DNA of 64,000 bases, from NCBI GenBank assembly GCA_973895155.1, contig OZ316892.1, forward strand, positions 2,914,001 through 2,978,000. Direction: 5' to 3'. Position 1 is the first letter of the stretch, and each line of letters starts with the position of its first letter. The notes beneath the pieces were generated by a model. The model made no database searches, was not told where the DNA came from, and saw only the letters and a list, made by a program, of their open reading frames with translations. Of the stretch, positions 22,666 through 34,055 are shown piece by piece. Origin of the DNA: Marsupella aquatica (taxonomy: Eukaryota > Marchantiophyta). The position numbers and the translations under genes are program-made.

Positions 22666-23366
22666 TGATATAATCTGTAGACGAACCGATATGGGGTTAC
22701 CTCAAGTTTGTTTTGTTCGAGAGAGGAGAACGGACTGCGCCTAACTTAAGCTCTCTGCAAAAAAGGCAGAGCAATGCGTAAGCCTAGGCAAAAAAGTACA
22801 ATGATTTGAAGGTCAACCTAGACGTTGCATCCAAACAGAACAAATCCTACCAAAAATGGTGCTAAATCCCACGCTCTGCACATGCGCCTTGCATCGGAAT
22901 GTCGAGTGCAAAGGTATAGAATGCCAGGGTATGCAATCTAGGTCAGGAAATAGCAGCGCGGGAATGACTACATTCAACCAATGGGACTGAATGGGCTACC
23001 AAACACGTGAAGCTAGACACACAAAAAATGTTTGCATACAGTATACGCTAAGGACATAGCATTGTATGTGTATACAAACGCGGACGGGGGACGGGGTCCA
23101 AGGTAGCGGCCCGACAATGGCCGGCTTGGCAGCTTGGCCGGTGAGGCGATAGTGGGCCCGGGTCCGGTGGCAGGGAAATAGAATAGGGACAGCCCGGTGG
23201 TGCCAAAGGGGACTCCCTCCCCAAACCCACGCAGCACAAAGGTCACGCTGCCCGAATCCCTTGGCAAACGGTCACCGATGACTGCGATCCTGTAAACGCG
23301 ATGCCTTATTGTAAGCCCTCCAGATTGAGGCATTAATGTGCATCGATACTGGCAATCGCCGTGAAT
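22666..23366. other. No gene recognised
   Basis: A minus-strand frame at 23013-23333 is Gly/Pro-rich and has no family resemblance. Local GC is raised around 23080-23240. I see no promoter or RNA gene. Confidence 0.35.
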
Positions 23367-23752
23367 TGACTCAGGGGGTCACATTAACAGATGACTACGA
23401 TCGGAATACATTGGTAGGAAGCTTCAGGGAGTCATTGATCTGATCAACTGTCCAGTGATTCTGGGGACATACAGTAATCCGAAGAGACGATAGGTGATGG
23501 TGTTCAAAGCTGGACCTCACGACAAAGAGCAGGGAGGAATTTGGGGATGACGACCAATCATTAAATCTAGTTTTCCCCTTTCGAAAGCTTGTCTACAACA
23601 AAAACATATTTCAGACAAACTATAAAACCATATTCCCCGAGTGAATTCGCTGACAATTTCGCCTATGACAAAGAAAGTCCCACTGAACAAAATTCAATGA
23701 TCATCTTGCAAGATGTTGTTGCATTTTGTTCGCCGGCTCACCTTAGAAGAGT
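23367..23752. repeat. 386-bp dispersed duplication, copy 1
   Basis: This segment matches 39431-39816 without an indel and with about five substitutions. The second copy is the intron-1 end of the coiled-coil gene, including its splice donor (CTCACCTTAG on the plus strand). Here the flanking exon is absent, so this copy is a transposed or segmentally copied fragment with no gene of its own. Confidence 0.93.
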
Positions 23753-24769
23753 CACCTTAGATTCTACAATACAATTTATATGTTATTTTGGTTAGTCTTC
23801 GTCCCCTACTTGTTTCTTGTCCATCCTCATTTCAGTTTTGTCTTTATTTAGAGTTGATGTTACTTTTCATTTACAGTTTTGACCTTATTGAAGCTCATTA
23901 TTAATTTTGTCAGTGTTGGGACTTAAGGTCTACATTTAGAGGTTTTCACTCTAGACCTAGGCACTTAAGAGTAGACTTCAGTTGGCACATTTATAGTAAG
24001 ATTTCAAGTCGGTAAGTATCTAAAATCCTGAATCACATAAAAGGCATTTCATTGCAAGTTTTGTTTCAAAGAGTTCCTTGAAAATCTGAGTAAGGCGGGC
24101 GATGTGTTTGACTCCACTGCGCAAACAGTTGTTGTTGAACTCCACCGGTGCAACTCCCTGCTCACTAAGAACACTCACCAAGCTGACCTCCTGCTGCGCC
24201 CTAGATAAAGCAAACTCGCGAGCTACTCTGCAGATTTTATGTGTGTCCCATGGGTCCGTCACACTAAACCCCTAAGCTCAAACTGAACCCCATATTAACC
24301 TGGGTTACGTGCGACCGCTTTGTATCAGTGACAAAACTGAGGACAAAACCTGGGTGTGATTGGTTGGGCCTCACATTCGGTGCCAGACCAATCATGATCG
24401 TTGCCTTGACCAGCTAGAGTTCCGGGCGCAAATCATTCATGAAAAAAATGCATATCTGAGACGCCTGATTTATTCACAAACAGAAGTTAAAGTTGGGGTC
24501 TAGATATCTAGAGTGAAACCTTTAAACCGTAACTCTAGGGCCCCACCAAATGTATGTCAATGGAAAGCAGAATAGGATGTATGGTATCAAAATGAGAATC
24601 ATGCATGCTGATTTTTGTTATCACTCTATTGTGATTCAAAGAATGGGCATTCAGGCTTGTGCATATATATAAGGGGGATATGTTCAAGACTACTGGCCAT
24701 ATATAAGGGAGAAGTGTCCAAAACTTCTCTATTCAGGAAAAAGCTACTATTAGTGGTGAAACCTAGGGG
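23753..24769. other. Non-coding stretch with TAGAGTGAAACC repeat
   Basis: The block CCTAGGTCTAGAGTGAAA occurs on the minus strand near 23940-23960, a relative on the plus strand lies near 24500-24535, and a third is at 62036-62066. The first two form a loose inverted pair and may be the ends of a decayed element. No coding gene is recognised. Confidence 0.4.
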
Positions 24770-26840
24770 ATCTAGGTTTTGGTATGGCTAGTGGTGATTT
24801 AAGAAGTGGGGGTTACGGCCATGGCTTCCGAGTGGTCATGGATTAACAATAGGGGGTTATAGCCATGGCTTCTGAGTGGCCATCATGGATTAACAAGCGC
24901 ATTTAAGACCTGCATGTAATTGTACTGTCTGCATTTATGACCTGACAATTATGCTGATATTGGCTACCCCTCAGGGTGGGCTATTTAAGGGGCCCAACAT
25001 CTCATAAGCCCTAGGCCAAGCTGGTAGGGGGTAATGGCTCCTAACCATCCATAGAAATACAGATAGAAACATACTCCCAGAGGTTACGTGTACAGTACCC
25101 ATGGACCCAATAGGGTTCTGGAATGTAACTATCCCTGAGGGGGAGTTGCGGAACTCGACTACCTTAACACTTAGCTCCGGCGTCGCTAACTCCGACGCCG
25201 AGCTCCCTTATGGTCCAGGCCCAGATAGGCCATCCGGGGAGGACTTAGCATGGGGAGACTTGTGGGCAATGAGACGTGACACTAGCGAGGCACGGGGCCA
25301 AGCTGAGGACACACACTAAGGACTTGGACTAGCCTATGGCTGGTTGGGTCAAGGGGAAATGGGCCGGGCTCAAGGGTGGCCGTCCGGACCATCGGATGGG
25401 CTTTGAGTTCTGAGGGCTTGGGAGTGAGCTCCTCTTGGGCCCAAGGCCAATGGAGTTGTTGCCATTGGCAACAGACGCTTGGGGCGCAAGTTGTGGCCCG
25501 ATCCGGGTTGGGCCGGTCGGGGGCCCCGAACGACGATCAGACCTGAGGGCCTAGGCATGAGCACTGGGTCGGCCCGGTCACAACGGGCTAAGGCACTTCA
25601 CTTGCGGATGCCTATCAAGAAAGTTATGGGCGTTGCCAGTTGGGGGCGCGTCCATTACGCGCGATGGGATCCGGGTTGGGGGCCAAATGTTTAGGGGGAC
25701 CAAAGCTGGTCCGGGTGGCAGGTCTCCAGAAGCATATATGAGGGGAGTGGTGTCTCCCTGGGGGGCTAAGGGCGAGTCGAAGTCGTGAGCCGCGGCGGTC
25801 GCGACACGAAAGGAAACCGCCAAACGGAAATGACGATATCTTCCTAACGGGAAGTCCGTTGGAGGACTTCTTGGGTGAGTTGGAAAGCTCTTGAGAAGGG
25901 CTACGCGCTCCTGAGATCAGCTGGGTCTGGGGGTGCCACGGGTTCTCGTGGTTTGCGGGTGTTAGCTCGCCCGTTTGCCAAATCCTGCCGAACAGCAGCC
26001 AAGCCGCGTTCAGCCTCCCAAGGGAGCTTGCGTTGGGGAGGCAAGGCCAAGTAGGTATGGAGGCTGAGTCTCAAGGGCGCTCGGTCCCTAGACCATCAGT
26101 GGGGCGAACCGGGAGCGGTTGTTAGAGTCGGGGCCATTATGGTCCCGGCGTGTTGAGACAAGCTTGGGACAAGCTTTAGGATAAGCTACGCTATTTGGGC
26201 CATGAGCATGTCCTGAGGTCAGGGCGGTCAGTTGGTGATGGATAGGTACGAGGGGGAACCCGGGCCGCGCCCAAGGAAGGAGTTGTCCTGGACGGACAGT
26301 GGGCGTGGGTTCTGGTTCCGGCTTATGGCATCGGGAGGACCTATCGCTGACCTATTTACCAACGTCTGTTGAGCTTGAGTTAGGATGCTAGACTTGGCGA
26401 GTTCTAGATCCGGTGGGGTTACTTACCGAGGTGCTTGGTTGCTTGTGTAGACAGTGAGGACTGTTGAGTAGCGGTCGTGTAAGTGAGCAAGTGCGGCTTC
26501 GTATTGGAGTGGCCGCAGGTGGTGTTGGAGGCACTTGGATGCTTGCTCGAGGTATTCCGTGGAGGCGTTTGGGCACTAAGGGCACTTAGGCGCAAGTGTT
26601 GGGATTGGTGAGGGCGCTGGGTGGCTAGGTCCACCACTGGGGGTTACAATCATGGCTTCCAAGGGGCCATGGATTAAGAAGTGTAAGCCCTGAGTTGTTA
26701 TGACCTGACAATTGCACCTAAAATTGGATAACCCTTTAGGAATGCTTCTGACCGGAGTCAAAATATCATAACCCCAAACCAGGCTGGTAGGGGGTAATGG
26801 CTCATAACCACCCATAGAAATACAAAGAAAACAACACACA
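24770..26840. mobile_element. Possible non-autonomous LTR-like element
   Basis: Two diverged direct repeats, about 24795-25075 and 26637-26828, share GGGGGTTAC, CATGGCTTCC, ATGGATTAA, ATGACCTGACAATT, GCTGGTAGGGGGTAATGGCT and CCATAGAAATACA. They flank 1.5 kb of GC-rich DNA without gag or pol motifs. This fits a decayed small LTR retrotransposon with its two LTRs. I could not find clean TG...CA ends, a primer binding site or a target duplication, so the class is a guess. The left copy has an extra internal repeat of its CATGGCTTC block. Confidence 0.4.
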
Positions 26841-27581
26841 AGGGTTTAAAGGCTCCACGATGGGTCGACAACGGAGAGATGGGTTTTATGTAAGGATAAA
26901 TTGTCAGCTATGAGTTTGACTATTTTTCAAGACAAACCCGGTAGCATGTGACTATTTTGAAAGGATTGGTCAGCTCTATGTTTGACTTTGTTTTGAAAAA
27001 AACCTAATTTCTTGTTGTAAAACTAGCATCAGATTTTAAGAAAATGATGCTCAGCTGTGAATGATACAACCTTTTACACTTCATTCATATTGACACCTTC
27101 TAGTTTCCAAAAAGTTTTCAACAACAAAGTTTAACCTTACATCCACATAATAAGCTCTTCTTGAGCTAGTTAGAGAAGACTGGTAAAAATCCAACCAACT
27201 TAATTTCTCTAGTTTTCATGAAAAATTGAGAGAATTACAAATATTTAAAGATTATTATATCTCTCACTATCCACACTTTGGGCTTCCAATTTTTTTTGAG
27301 GGCCTAACTTTGACATTGGACATTCATCTCCCTTGAATTCAATGAAATTTGATTCTTTTGGGGTGGTTTGGGTGCAGGTTTATTATTAACTGCTTGGAAA
27401 TATATTTCAAATGAACCTCATACATCAAATTTAATTGAGAATTGAGCCACTTACAAATTTCCAATGATGACTCATTTCTTTTCATATTTTACCCACTTGT
27501 GTAGTATGTCTACATGAGCAGAAACAAGGGTGGCAATACATATGGGATACAAAAGTCTATAGCAGCACTTTGACAAAAATA
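26841..27581. other. AT-rich stretch, nothing recognised
   Basis: This interval holds short frames only. No repeat boundary or signal was seen. Confidence 0.4.
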
Positions 27582-28053
27582 GGGCACCTCAAACCTGTCT
27601 GTTTTGACTCTGGTCGCGGTCTAGGGCGTTTTCCCAGAACTACAGTTAACTCTCTCTAAGTGCACGCTCTCGTGAAGATGGATCTGGCATGCACTAAACC
27701 GGGTGTTGCATTCCTTGATAAGCACACCCCCCTGAAAAGTGCATTTGATATAGATTCCTTTGTTGAATTTACAGCCCCTCTGTTAGGGGGTAGTCACCCT
27801 CGTACTTCATATCCCTGCCCTAATTTTGTGCTCACCCTCCCTAAGTGCATTCTATAGTCTACTAAGAATGGACATGCATTTATCCATAAATGCACTTTCA
27901 TGATTTTGTGCGTTTACCGATAAGAGCACAGAGACACTTATCAAGGGTAAGCACTTATAAAGTTGTCTATAAGTGCAGTCATGAGTGTACAGACCAAAAC
28001 TTGTAGTTTCGGGACAAGTTTTTCTTTTGCATACTGGAAGGTTTGAGACGCCC
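27582..28053. mobile_element. MITE of the GGGCGTCTCAAA family (472 bp)
   Basis: The left end reads TA-GGGCACCTCAAACCT. The right end, read inward, is TA-GGGCGTCTCAAACCT. Both are flanked by TA, which could be the target duplication. The interior repeats a TAAGTGCA-type phrase and has no gene. Relatives form the array at 48.9-50.1 kb. Confidence 0.7.
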
Positions 28054-28489
28054 TAATGAAGGTCCATCCAGATTCATCAATGAACGAGGCGAGGCAAAAA
28101 AGTGTCAAGAAGGTGAGATTTCTCCTCTCGTTCAACCATATGTCCAATAGTTTGAAATCTCATTAATTGTCATAAAAATTGCTGGATTAGACTTTTGCAA
28201 CAGGTAGTTGTTGCATGCAAGCAAACAGGAAAAATATTTATAGATCGTCACTTGATATGCTGAAAGGCAATCGCAGAGGAAAATTGCAAGCTCGAACTTC
28301 TGGACTCATCAGGCATCTCAAGAGGCAGCAAAAATGTGCTTGCTTGAATTGAACGCTCAAGTAAGTCTCTATAGCAGGAATTTAACGCACATAAAACGAG
28401 AGAAACCTCGACGACAGTAAGGGATAATGAGTCTCTTTGGCCAGGAATTCACCTCACATAAAACGAGAAAAATCTCCAAAAACACACAA

Positions 28490-29640
28490 TATAATGATTT
28501 TCGCTGAAGGCTTGTCTACAACATTCCTAAGTCAGTTCAATGCCAAAAAATGAGGAAAGACTAGGCCACGGATAAGGACCAATTTGTTAAATTGAGCAAA
28601 ATAGCTTCACACAACCGCTGCAGCAATCTCTTACACTCAGACTTTGAGCAAAATCGTTTCAAAGTGAAAGCCACCGTTCTTCAGATCAAAATCTGAAATT
28701 GAAAATTCCTAAGACGTTCTTTAAATCTTAACAAATGTTTTGCTGAATAGGTGGTGCGTGCGGTCCTGACTGCAACTCGTTATTGAACCTGAATCTAAGA
28801 AGCCAATGGACCATGATGCTATCATCCATGTTCTCAGGAGATCTTTCCCCTTTACAGGTACATTGACTACGATCATTTCCTTTTTCTTGTGCTATCTCCC
28901 AGAGTTGGTACTTGCCATATCATTACTGAAACTGTCAAGTCTCCAATAAATTGTCTGGCCACCTAAGATTTCTAATGCTTCCAGTGCCTGGCTTGATTCA
29001 TGAGTAATTTAACCATGACATTTAGAATAGCTTGAATTGTGGTTAGGAGATAATCGGCCTCCAGCATGTTTGAGGGAGAAGTAGCACTTATTGATGTACA
29101 AGAGCTATCCAGTATTGCTGAAGAACGGAGAGACTTCAAAAAGTGAATTTCATAATTTGTAAGGTGAGATTCTCATAAAATGATCTCCAAAAACACTAAG
29201 AGATAATGAGTTTCGCAGAAGGCTTGTCTACAACAATTCGAAGTCAGTTCAATGCCAGAAAATGAGAGGAGACTACGGTAGGCCACAGGTAAGGACCAAT
29301 TTATTAATGGAGCCAAATAGCTTCACATTACCGCCCTCTTCCACACAGGCTTTGAGCAAATCGTTTCAAAATTCGAGATTGATAATTCCTGAAACACTTT
29401 TCAAATCTTAGCTGCTGAAGAAGTGGTGCGTGGGGTCCCTAACTGCAATTCGTGATTGAACTTGAATTCAAGAAGGCCGATGGACCAGGATTCTATCATT
29501 GGTGTTCTCAGGCGATTGGTCCCTTTACAGTTAGATTGACTCACGACGGTCGGTGCCTTTTGCTTATGCTATCTCTCAGAGTAGTACTTGCGATGTCATT
29601 CCTTAAAACTGTCACTTCTCCAACAAATCGTCTGGGCAAA
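28490..29640. repeat. Diverged tandem duplication of ~700 bp
   Basis: The segment at about 28490-28990 resembles that at about 29205-29640. Shared phrases include GGCTTGTCTACAAC, AGTCAGTTCAATGCC, AAGGACCAATTT, AAATAGCTTCACA and GGTGCGTG. The similarity is broken by many changes. Both lie downstream (on the minus strand) of the FSH1-like exon and may be decayed 3' parts of tandem gene copies. Confidence 0.65.
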
Positions 29641-29889
29641 TTGTGGATCTGGGGTGCCGAAGACGAGGCACAACAGATAGCCCAAACCGACTATACTCGA
29701 AGTTACAGCACTCAAGATGCCATACGCTCCGTTTCTATCCGAGGCTTTGGTCTCTTCTGTTTACACACACATGAAACAATTCTGCCTCAAAGACTTGAGA
29801 TCACTTAAATTGAACTGTCTACACTAATAATTGGAGAAACGAATTTTGTAGAACTTAACCTGGAGGGCTTTTACCCAGGTGCAATCCAG

Positions 29890-30262
29890 GAATGAACAAA
29901 GTTCATAAGAAAGATTACCAGATACGAGGTTACTTCTTTCACACCAGTGACCTCTTTGAAGTCAACTTGAGTTGATACCCTTCATGGTATGGACCATCAA
30001 ATATCTTCCCCACCTCAGATTTCCCCCTTGCAGGCCATCGCCTAATTATGAAATCCAATTCTGCAATGTCGTCAATGAGCCGACCTGAGTTGGCCCACTG
30101 AATCTGCTGGGCTAAGATTTTGCCGCTGGTCCTAAATCCACGAATGTACAAGATCCGTAATATTTTGGATGGGTCAGAAGTTGAAGGTACCTCGTTCTGC
30201 ACCGCCGTTGCATTTACACTGTCCTTCTCCACTGGTGGGTTTCCAGCTATGTGCGTTGCCAT
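29890..30262 (-). pseudogene. FSH1-family serine hydrolase remnant, N-terminal exon
   Basis: The start is the ATG at 30262 (MATHIAGNPPVEKDS). A disordered leader is followed by ILRILYIRGFRTSGKIL, LIDDIAELDFI and GKSEVGKIFDGPYHEGYQ. These match the first strand and helix of the FSH1/OVCA2 alpha/beta-hydrolase family, where plant members read LHGFRTSG and GKSD...IFDPPY. The usual LHG is changed to IRG. One base appears to be missing near 29972. In the shifted frame QVDFKEVTGVKEVTSYL follows, ending at a GTAATC donor at about 29922. The exon with the nucleophile Ser (G-x-S-x-G) was not found, so it is probably dead. The family identification is by motif, with moderate certainty. Confidence 0.6.
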
Positions 30263-30360
30263 CTTCGTCCCTCCTCACGTCTCCACTTCTCTCCTCTGAT
30301 CTTCTCTGCTCCGATCAACTTTGCTGTTGTGTGCGCTGCTGCGGTGTTCTGTCCAAAGAT

Positions 30361-30606
30361 CACCTTCGAGAGTGCCTCTAAGATTGAAAGGCTCCCACAG
30401 TCGTAGAGCAAATCAATGCTACATCTCCTAAAGTTAAAGATCACCTTTGAGAGTGTCTGTGAGATTGAAAGGCTCACACAGTCGTAGAGCAAATCGATGC
30501 TAGATCTCCTAAAGTTAAAGATCACCTTTGAACGTGTCTGTGAGATTGAAAGGCTCCCACAGTCGTAGAGCTCTCTGCTCTCAAATCGATGATAGATCTC
30601 CTAAAC
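30361..30606. repeat. Tandem repeat, three ~81-bp units
   Basis: Units start at 30361, 30442 and 30523 with CACCTT and share GATTGAAAGGCTC, CACAGTCGTAGAG and ATCTCCTAAA. The third has a short insertion. They lie upstream of the FSH1-like ATG, so they would be in its leader or promoter. Confidence 0.88.
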
Positions 30607-30837
30607 TTTGGAGAGAGGATTCCAGGGTTCCAGCTGGTTTCCCAATCGATCCACAGCTTCGTTCATAGACGTGGGCATTTCAGTGCTAATGTCCTGTGAC
30701 GACGGTATTGATCGAGACTTGGCAAACGGATGGAAGGAATCATGTACGTCACTATATGTACCGCCTTCTTGTGGTTCGCTGTTGCATTTAAAACTGTCCT
30801 TCTCCACTGGTGAGTTTCTAGCAATCTCCGTTGCCAT
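30607..30837 (-). pseudogene. Paralogous leader fragment MATEIARNSPVEKDS
   Basis: The ATG at 30837 starts a frame whose first 15 residues match the start of the FSH1-like gene 575 bases away (MAT-x-IA-x-N-x-PVEKDS). After that the two diverge, and no hydrolase motif follows. It is read as the broken leader of another tandem copy or a shared duplicated promoter-plus-leader. Confidence 0.5.
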
Positions 30838-30881
30838 TTTCTTCCCTCCTCTCGTCCCCTCTTCTATCCGAAGGTCACCTT

Positions 30882-32082
30882 TCAGAATTCTTCGGGTAAT
30901 TCTTCGGGTTCCATTCTGACTTCTCGGAAAACAGAAACAAGACAACTGTTTAGCCAAGTTTGGGATCTCTGAGATGTGAACCCAAGCTGCGTGATTACTT
31001 CACCGTCCACTTTCAAAGGCTGTACTTGTCGTGAGCTATCACCACCTACTGGTATACAAGTAGGCCCAATGACGATATCATAACTGTGGTTATCTTCGTT
31101 AGGTCGCCCCATATTATACCTGCAAAACTCTGCCCAGGTCGAATTTGGTTCCTCGAACCAGTAAACACCAAAAGCGTTCAAAGAGTGTAGCATGGCAATC
31201 CGAACCCTGAAAACCAACACATATATTGGTGCAACATCATGCGAAGGATGGTTATGCAAAGGGTGCTCAAATGCATGCCTTAAAAGAATTTGTCAAGTAA
31301 AAGGTGCGCTCTAACGAAAACTCATTTGCACTAAGTGGGGGTTTAATTCCACGTGACGTAAAGGACTCCCAGGAAAAGGATCGACACCCATGAAACAAGT
31401 GGACATGTTCGGGTTCATTTGAATAAGGGTCATATTTATGAAGGCTTTGACTTGTCACTGCGCTATGGTGACAAAACATGAAAGACCTCTTAGAAAACAT
31501 ATTGATTCTTCTAGGTTCACCCTTCTGAGGTGTGTTGAATTCGCCAAGATTCACATCTATGAAAGGAATATTTTGAAACAGGCCTAGTCTTCGTCTTGAA
31601 TATAACCCTCCTCCCCTTCCCCGTCCACCCCTGCCCTGCCCATGTTCTCCCCTGTCCCGTCCACGTCCTCCCCATCCGCCATGGCCTGGTATTTGCCGAT
31701 AATTCACAGACACTCGATCGTCACGTCCCTGCTTATGCATTCCTTGTACTCGCCATCCGTTTCCATCATCGCTGAACACTTGTTCTAAATCTCTTAGTAT
31801 TTTAACAGCGACCTGCCCATATCCCCCTCTGAGGAAATACTCGAGACCCAAGGCAGAGTCCTTGAGACTCTCATGAGTCTTAACAACATTCAGTACAACC
31901 TTTCCTGAGAAATATTTAGTCAGAAACACAGCCAACTTCTCTACAGATGTATTTATCTCATCCGCATCCTCATCTGCAAGTACCTCCCTTTCCAGGAACT
32001 GCCATACACCAAATGATGTCGGTGGAGGCTTATCCACCAGGCAGAAGTATTCTGCCGAGATAAAACTCTTCAAAGAAGACAT
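30882..32082 (-). pseudogene. RGG-rich protein with ADP-ribosyltransferase-like (DUF3990-type) domain, frameshifted
   Basis: The start used is the ATG at 32082 (MSSLKSFISAEYF), just after a TTACAG that could be a 3' splice site, so the true gene may begin in an upstream exon. The N-terminal ~115 residues look helical. A Gly/Arg-rich RGG-like linker follows at about residues 130-165 (RGRDRGEHGQGRGG). Next comes a domain with HLFHGCRSFSWESFTSRGI and ERTFYLTNSFK. Further on, in another frame, come PIYVLVFRVRI, WAEFCRYNMGR and SYDIVIGP. This order (H-x-G, FYLT, then YDIVIGP) is that of DUF3990 proteins, which share the ART fold. One extra base near 31278 separates the two frames. It may be a real disabling mutation or a sequence error. 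RGG linkers often bind RNA, but that is inferred here. Confidence 0.55.
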
Positions 32083-33012
32083 ACTGTAACACACCTGCAT
32101 ACACCCCCGCAATAAGCAGCGAAGTCTCAGGCTCTGGAAATTTCACCCCCGATACCGTCGAGTAGCGAATCAGTTAACACCGTCCTCGCCCTAAACAATG
32201 CTTCGGCCTCCTCCTTCTCTGTTAGCACCCAGTCCGCCAAAAGCCCCCGATAATGTAAACAAGCACTGATAGGACAACCAGAAGAGTGAGCTATAGGCGC
32301 TATTCACAACCCTACAAGCCTTGCCGAAGACGATTGATGAGATGACACTTCTGCACACTGCTTGCGCAATCAAACCCTCGGAACAGGGCGTGTCCGCTAG
32401 GAGAATCACACGACCCCAACGGTGCGATCACACTACTGTTCGCTTTCAGAAACAAAGCTCCGCCCTCGCAAGATCGAACAGCCACCCTAAAAAGACACAC
32501 GGACGAGACCTTCTCACACACGAATGGCGATTCGAGAGCTCAACAAGATCAGAGGAAGTGCAACGCAATTGTCGTGCAGTGAGAATAGGTGGTACTGTAG
32601 CAGCGCGCAGAACGCCGAACGCACTGCCGCCTATAGCCGTAAGCTCCGCTTCCACCTCTTCTTCCACTTCCTGCGCCGCAAACCTGTTCCCTCCGTCCCT
32701 TCTCACAACGGCTTTGCAAAAGCAACAACACCGACCCGCTCGAATTTAAACCAAACGCACTCTCCTCGGCCCTTTTGATCGTAGTATCGAGCACTGTTTC
32801 TCCCCTCCTCCTCGCGTTCAGTCTAGTATGCACCCTCTCCTCTCCATTGTTGTTCACTCGTCTGCTCTCTCTGCTCTCTCCCCTCGTCTCAGCTCCTCAT
32901 TGCTTTCCTCATCCCCTCGTTCACTCCGGCCGCTCGTGCGCCAACACGCAATGCAGGCAGACGGAGCGCCAGAAGAGCAACAGCCAATACCACATCAGCA
33001 CTTCAGTAGCAA
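32083..33012. other. No gene recognised; probable 5' region
   Basis: GC is higher than in the surroundings, with several overlapping short frames on both strands (for example 32321-32749 plus) that resemble nothing known. It lies upstream of the ART-like gene and may hold its promoter and a first non-coding exon. Confidence 0.35.
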
Positions 33013-33600
33013 CGTGCCTCCGCGCACGAGAAGTTGAAGCAGAAAAAAGACCAAAGTTGAGGCTGCGAAGATTTCGGCGGAGCAACGAGACGAGCTTCGT
33101 TTCTCCCCTCAACAACCACAACCACGGCTCCAAATGAGGTGCGATGCCTCCGCAGAAGAGGGTTCTTTATCTCGCACGAGAAACTGAAGCACGAAAAGTT
33201 GTTCCAAAGAAGAAAATTACTTCGGAGTAGGCACGAGAGGAAGAGCTTGTTTTCTCCCTTCCACAGCAATAACAAAAGCAGAAGCAGTAGCAGAAGCAAC
33301 GGCAGTGCCTCCGCGAAAGAGGATTTCTATCCCCCCACCAGAAATTGAAAGCAGGAAAAGTTGTTCCAAAGAACAAGATTACTTCGGAGAGGAACGAGAA
33401 GAAGAGCTTGTTGTCTCCCTTCCACAACAATAACGACGGCAGAAGCAACGAAGGTGCCTCCGCCAAAGAGGATTTCTGATCCCCACCAGAAATTGAGAGA
33501 AATTGTAAAGCAGGAAAAGTTATTCCAAAGAAAACAGATTTCTTCGGAGAAAAACGAAAAGACGAGCTCGTTTTCTCCTTTTCAAACCACAACTTCCATT
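33013..33600. repeat. Four diverged ~150-bp tandem units
   Basis: Each unit opens with GTGCCTCCGC or GATGCCTCCGC (about 33013, 33145, 33304 and 33449). Each runs through GAAATTGA-type, AAAAGTTGTTCCAAAGA, CTTCGGAG and GAGCTTGTTTTCTCCC. Trinucleotide AGC/AAC runs fill the gaps and create leucine- or serine-rich chance frames. No function is visible. Confidence 0.8.
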
Positions 33601-33734
33601 GAGAGGGCTACGGGGTTACCCGGAGTCCTCAATGAGAATATACAAGGAGAAGTATTGCCGGGCTGAATGTCGGGCAGTTGTGGGGTGAATTGTCATGCAG
33701 CTATGGGTTTATACCATTGAATCGCCAGTGTAGT

Positions 33735-33810
33735 CAAAAGCCTGTCACAGTTCTAGTGGTTATTAGACTCGGGAGTGAGAGGTCGGGTGCTTGAACCTTG
33801 CACCCGAGTA
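33735..33810 (+). repeat. Possible tRNA-related SINE head (A and B boxes)
   Basis: TCTAGTGGTTATTAGAC resembles a Pol III A box and, about 40 bases on, GTGCTTGAACCTTGCACC resembles a B box (consensus GGTTCGAnnCC). The spacing fits a tRNA-derived SINE. No 3' tail or target duplication was found, and the text does not fold as a tRNA gene. Confidence 0.3.
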
Positions 33811-34055
33811 GAAACTTTGTCCTGTCCTTCGCCTGGCCCTTGAACTATAATGGCCCCGGGGAGTTGACGGTGTCTTCTGTTCTGGGTGCGAGTCAAACAG
33901 AGGGGATGATGATGGGCACTTTGCCTGCGGACCACCACACTGAAGGTCAGAGAAATGGGCCCGGGAATTCCCCAGAAGGATAGAGGGGGGCCGCCAGGTG
34001 TCTGTGGCCGGTGGTTGGCTGCAGGCCCCATGGGTGTCATAGGATGGGGCCAGAG

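Noticed and set aside
30247-30525. Minus-strand frame with repeated FNFRR-SIDLLYDC
   Set aside because: It follows the 81-bp tandem repeat, whose period is a multiple of three and so keeps any frame open.
33003-33592. Leucine- and cysteine-rich minus-strand frames
   Set aside because: They arise from AGC/AAC-rich tandem repeats and occur in several phases with no conserved start.
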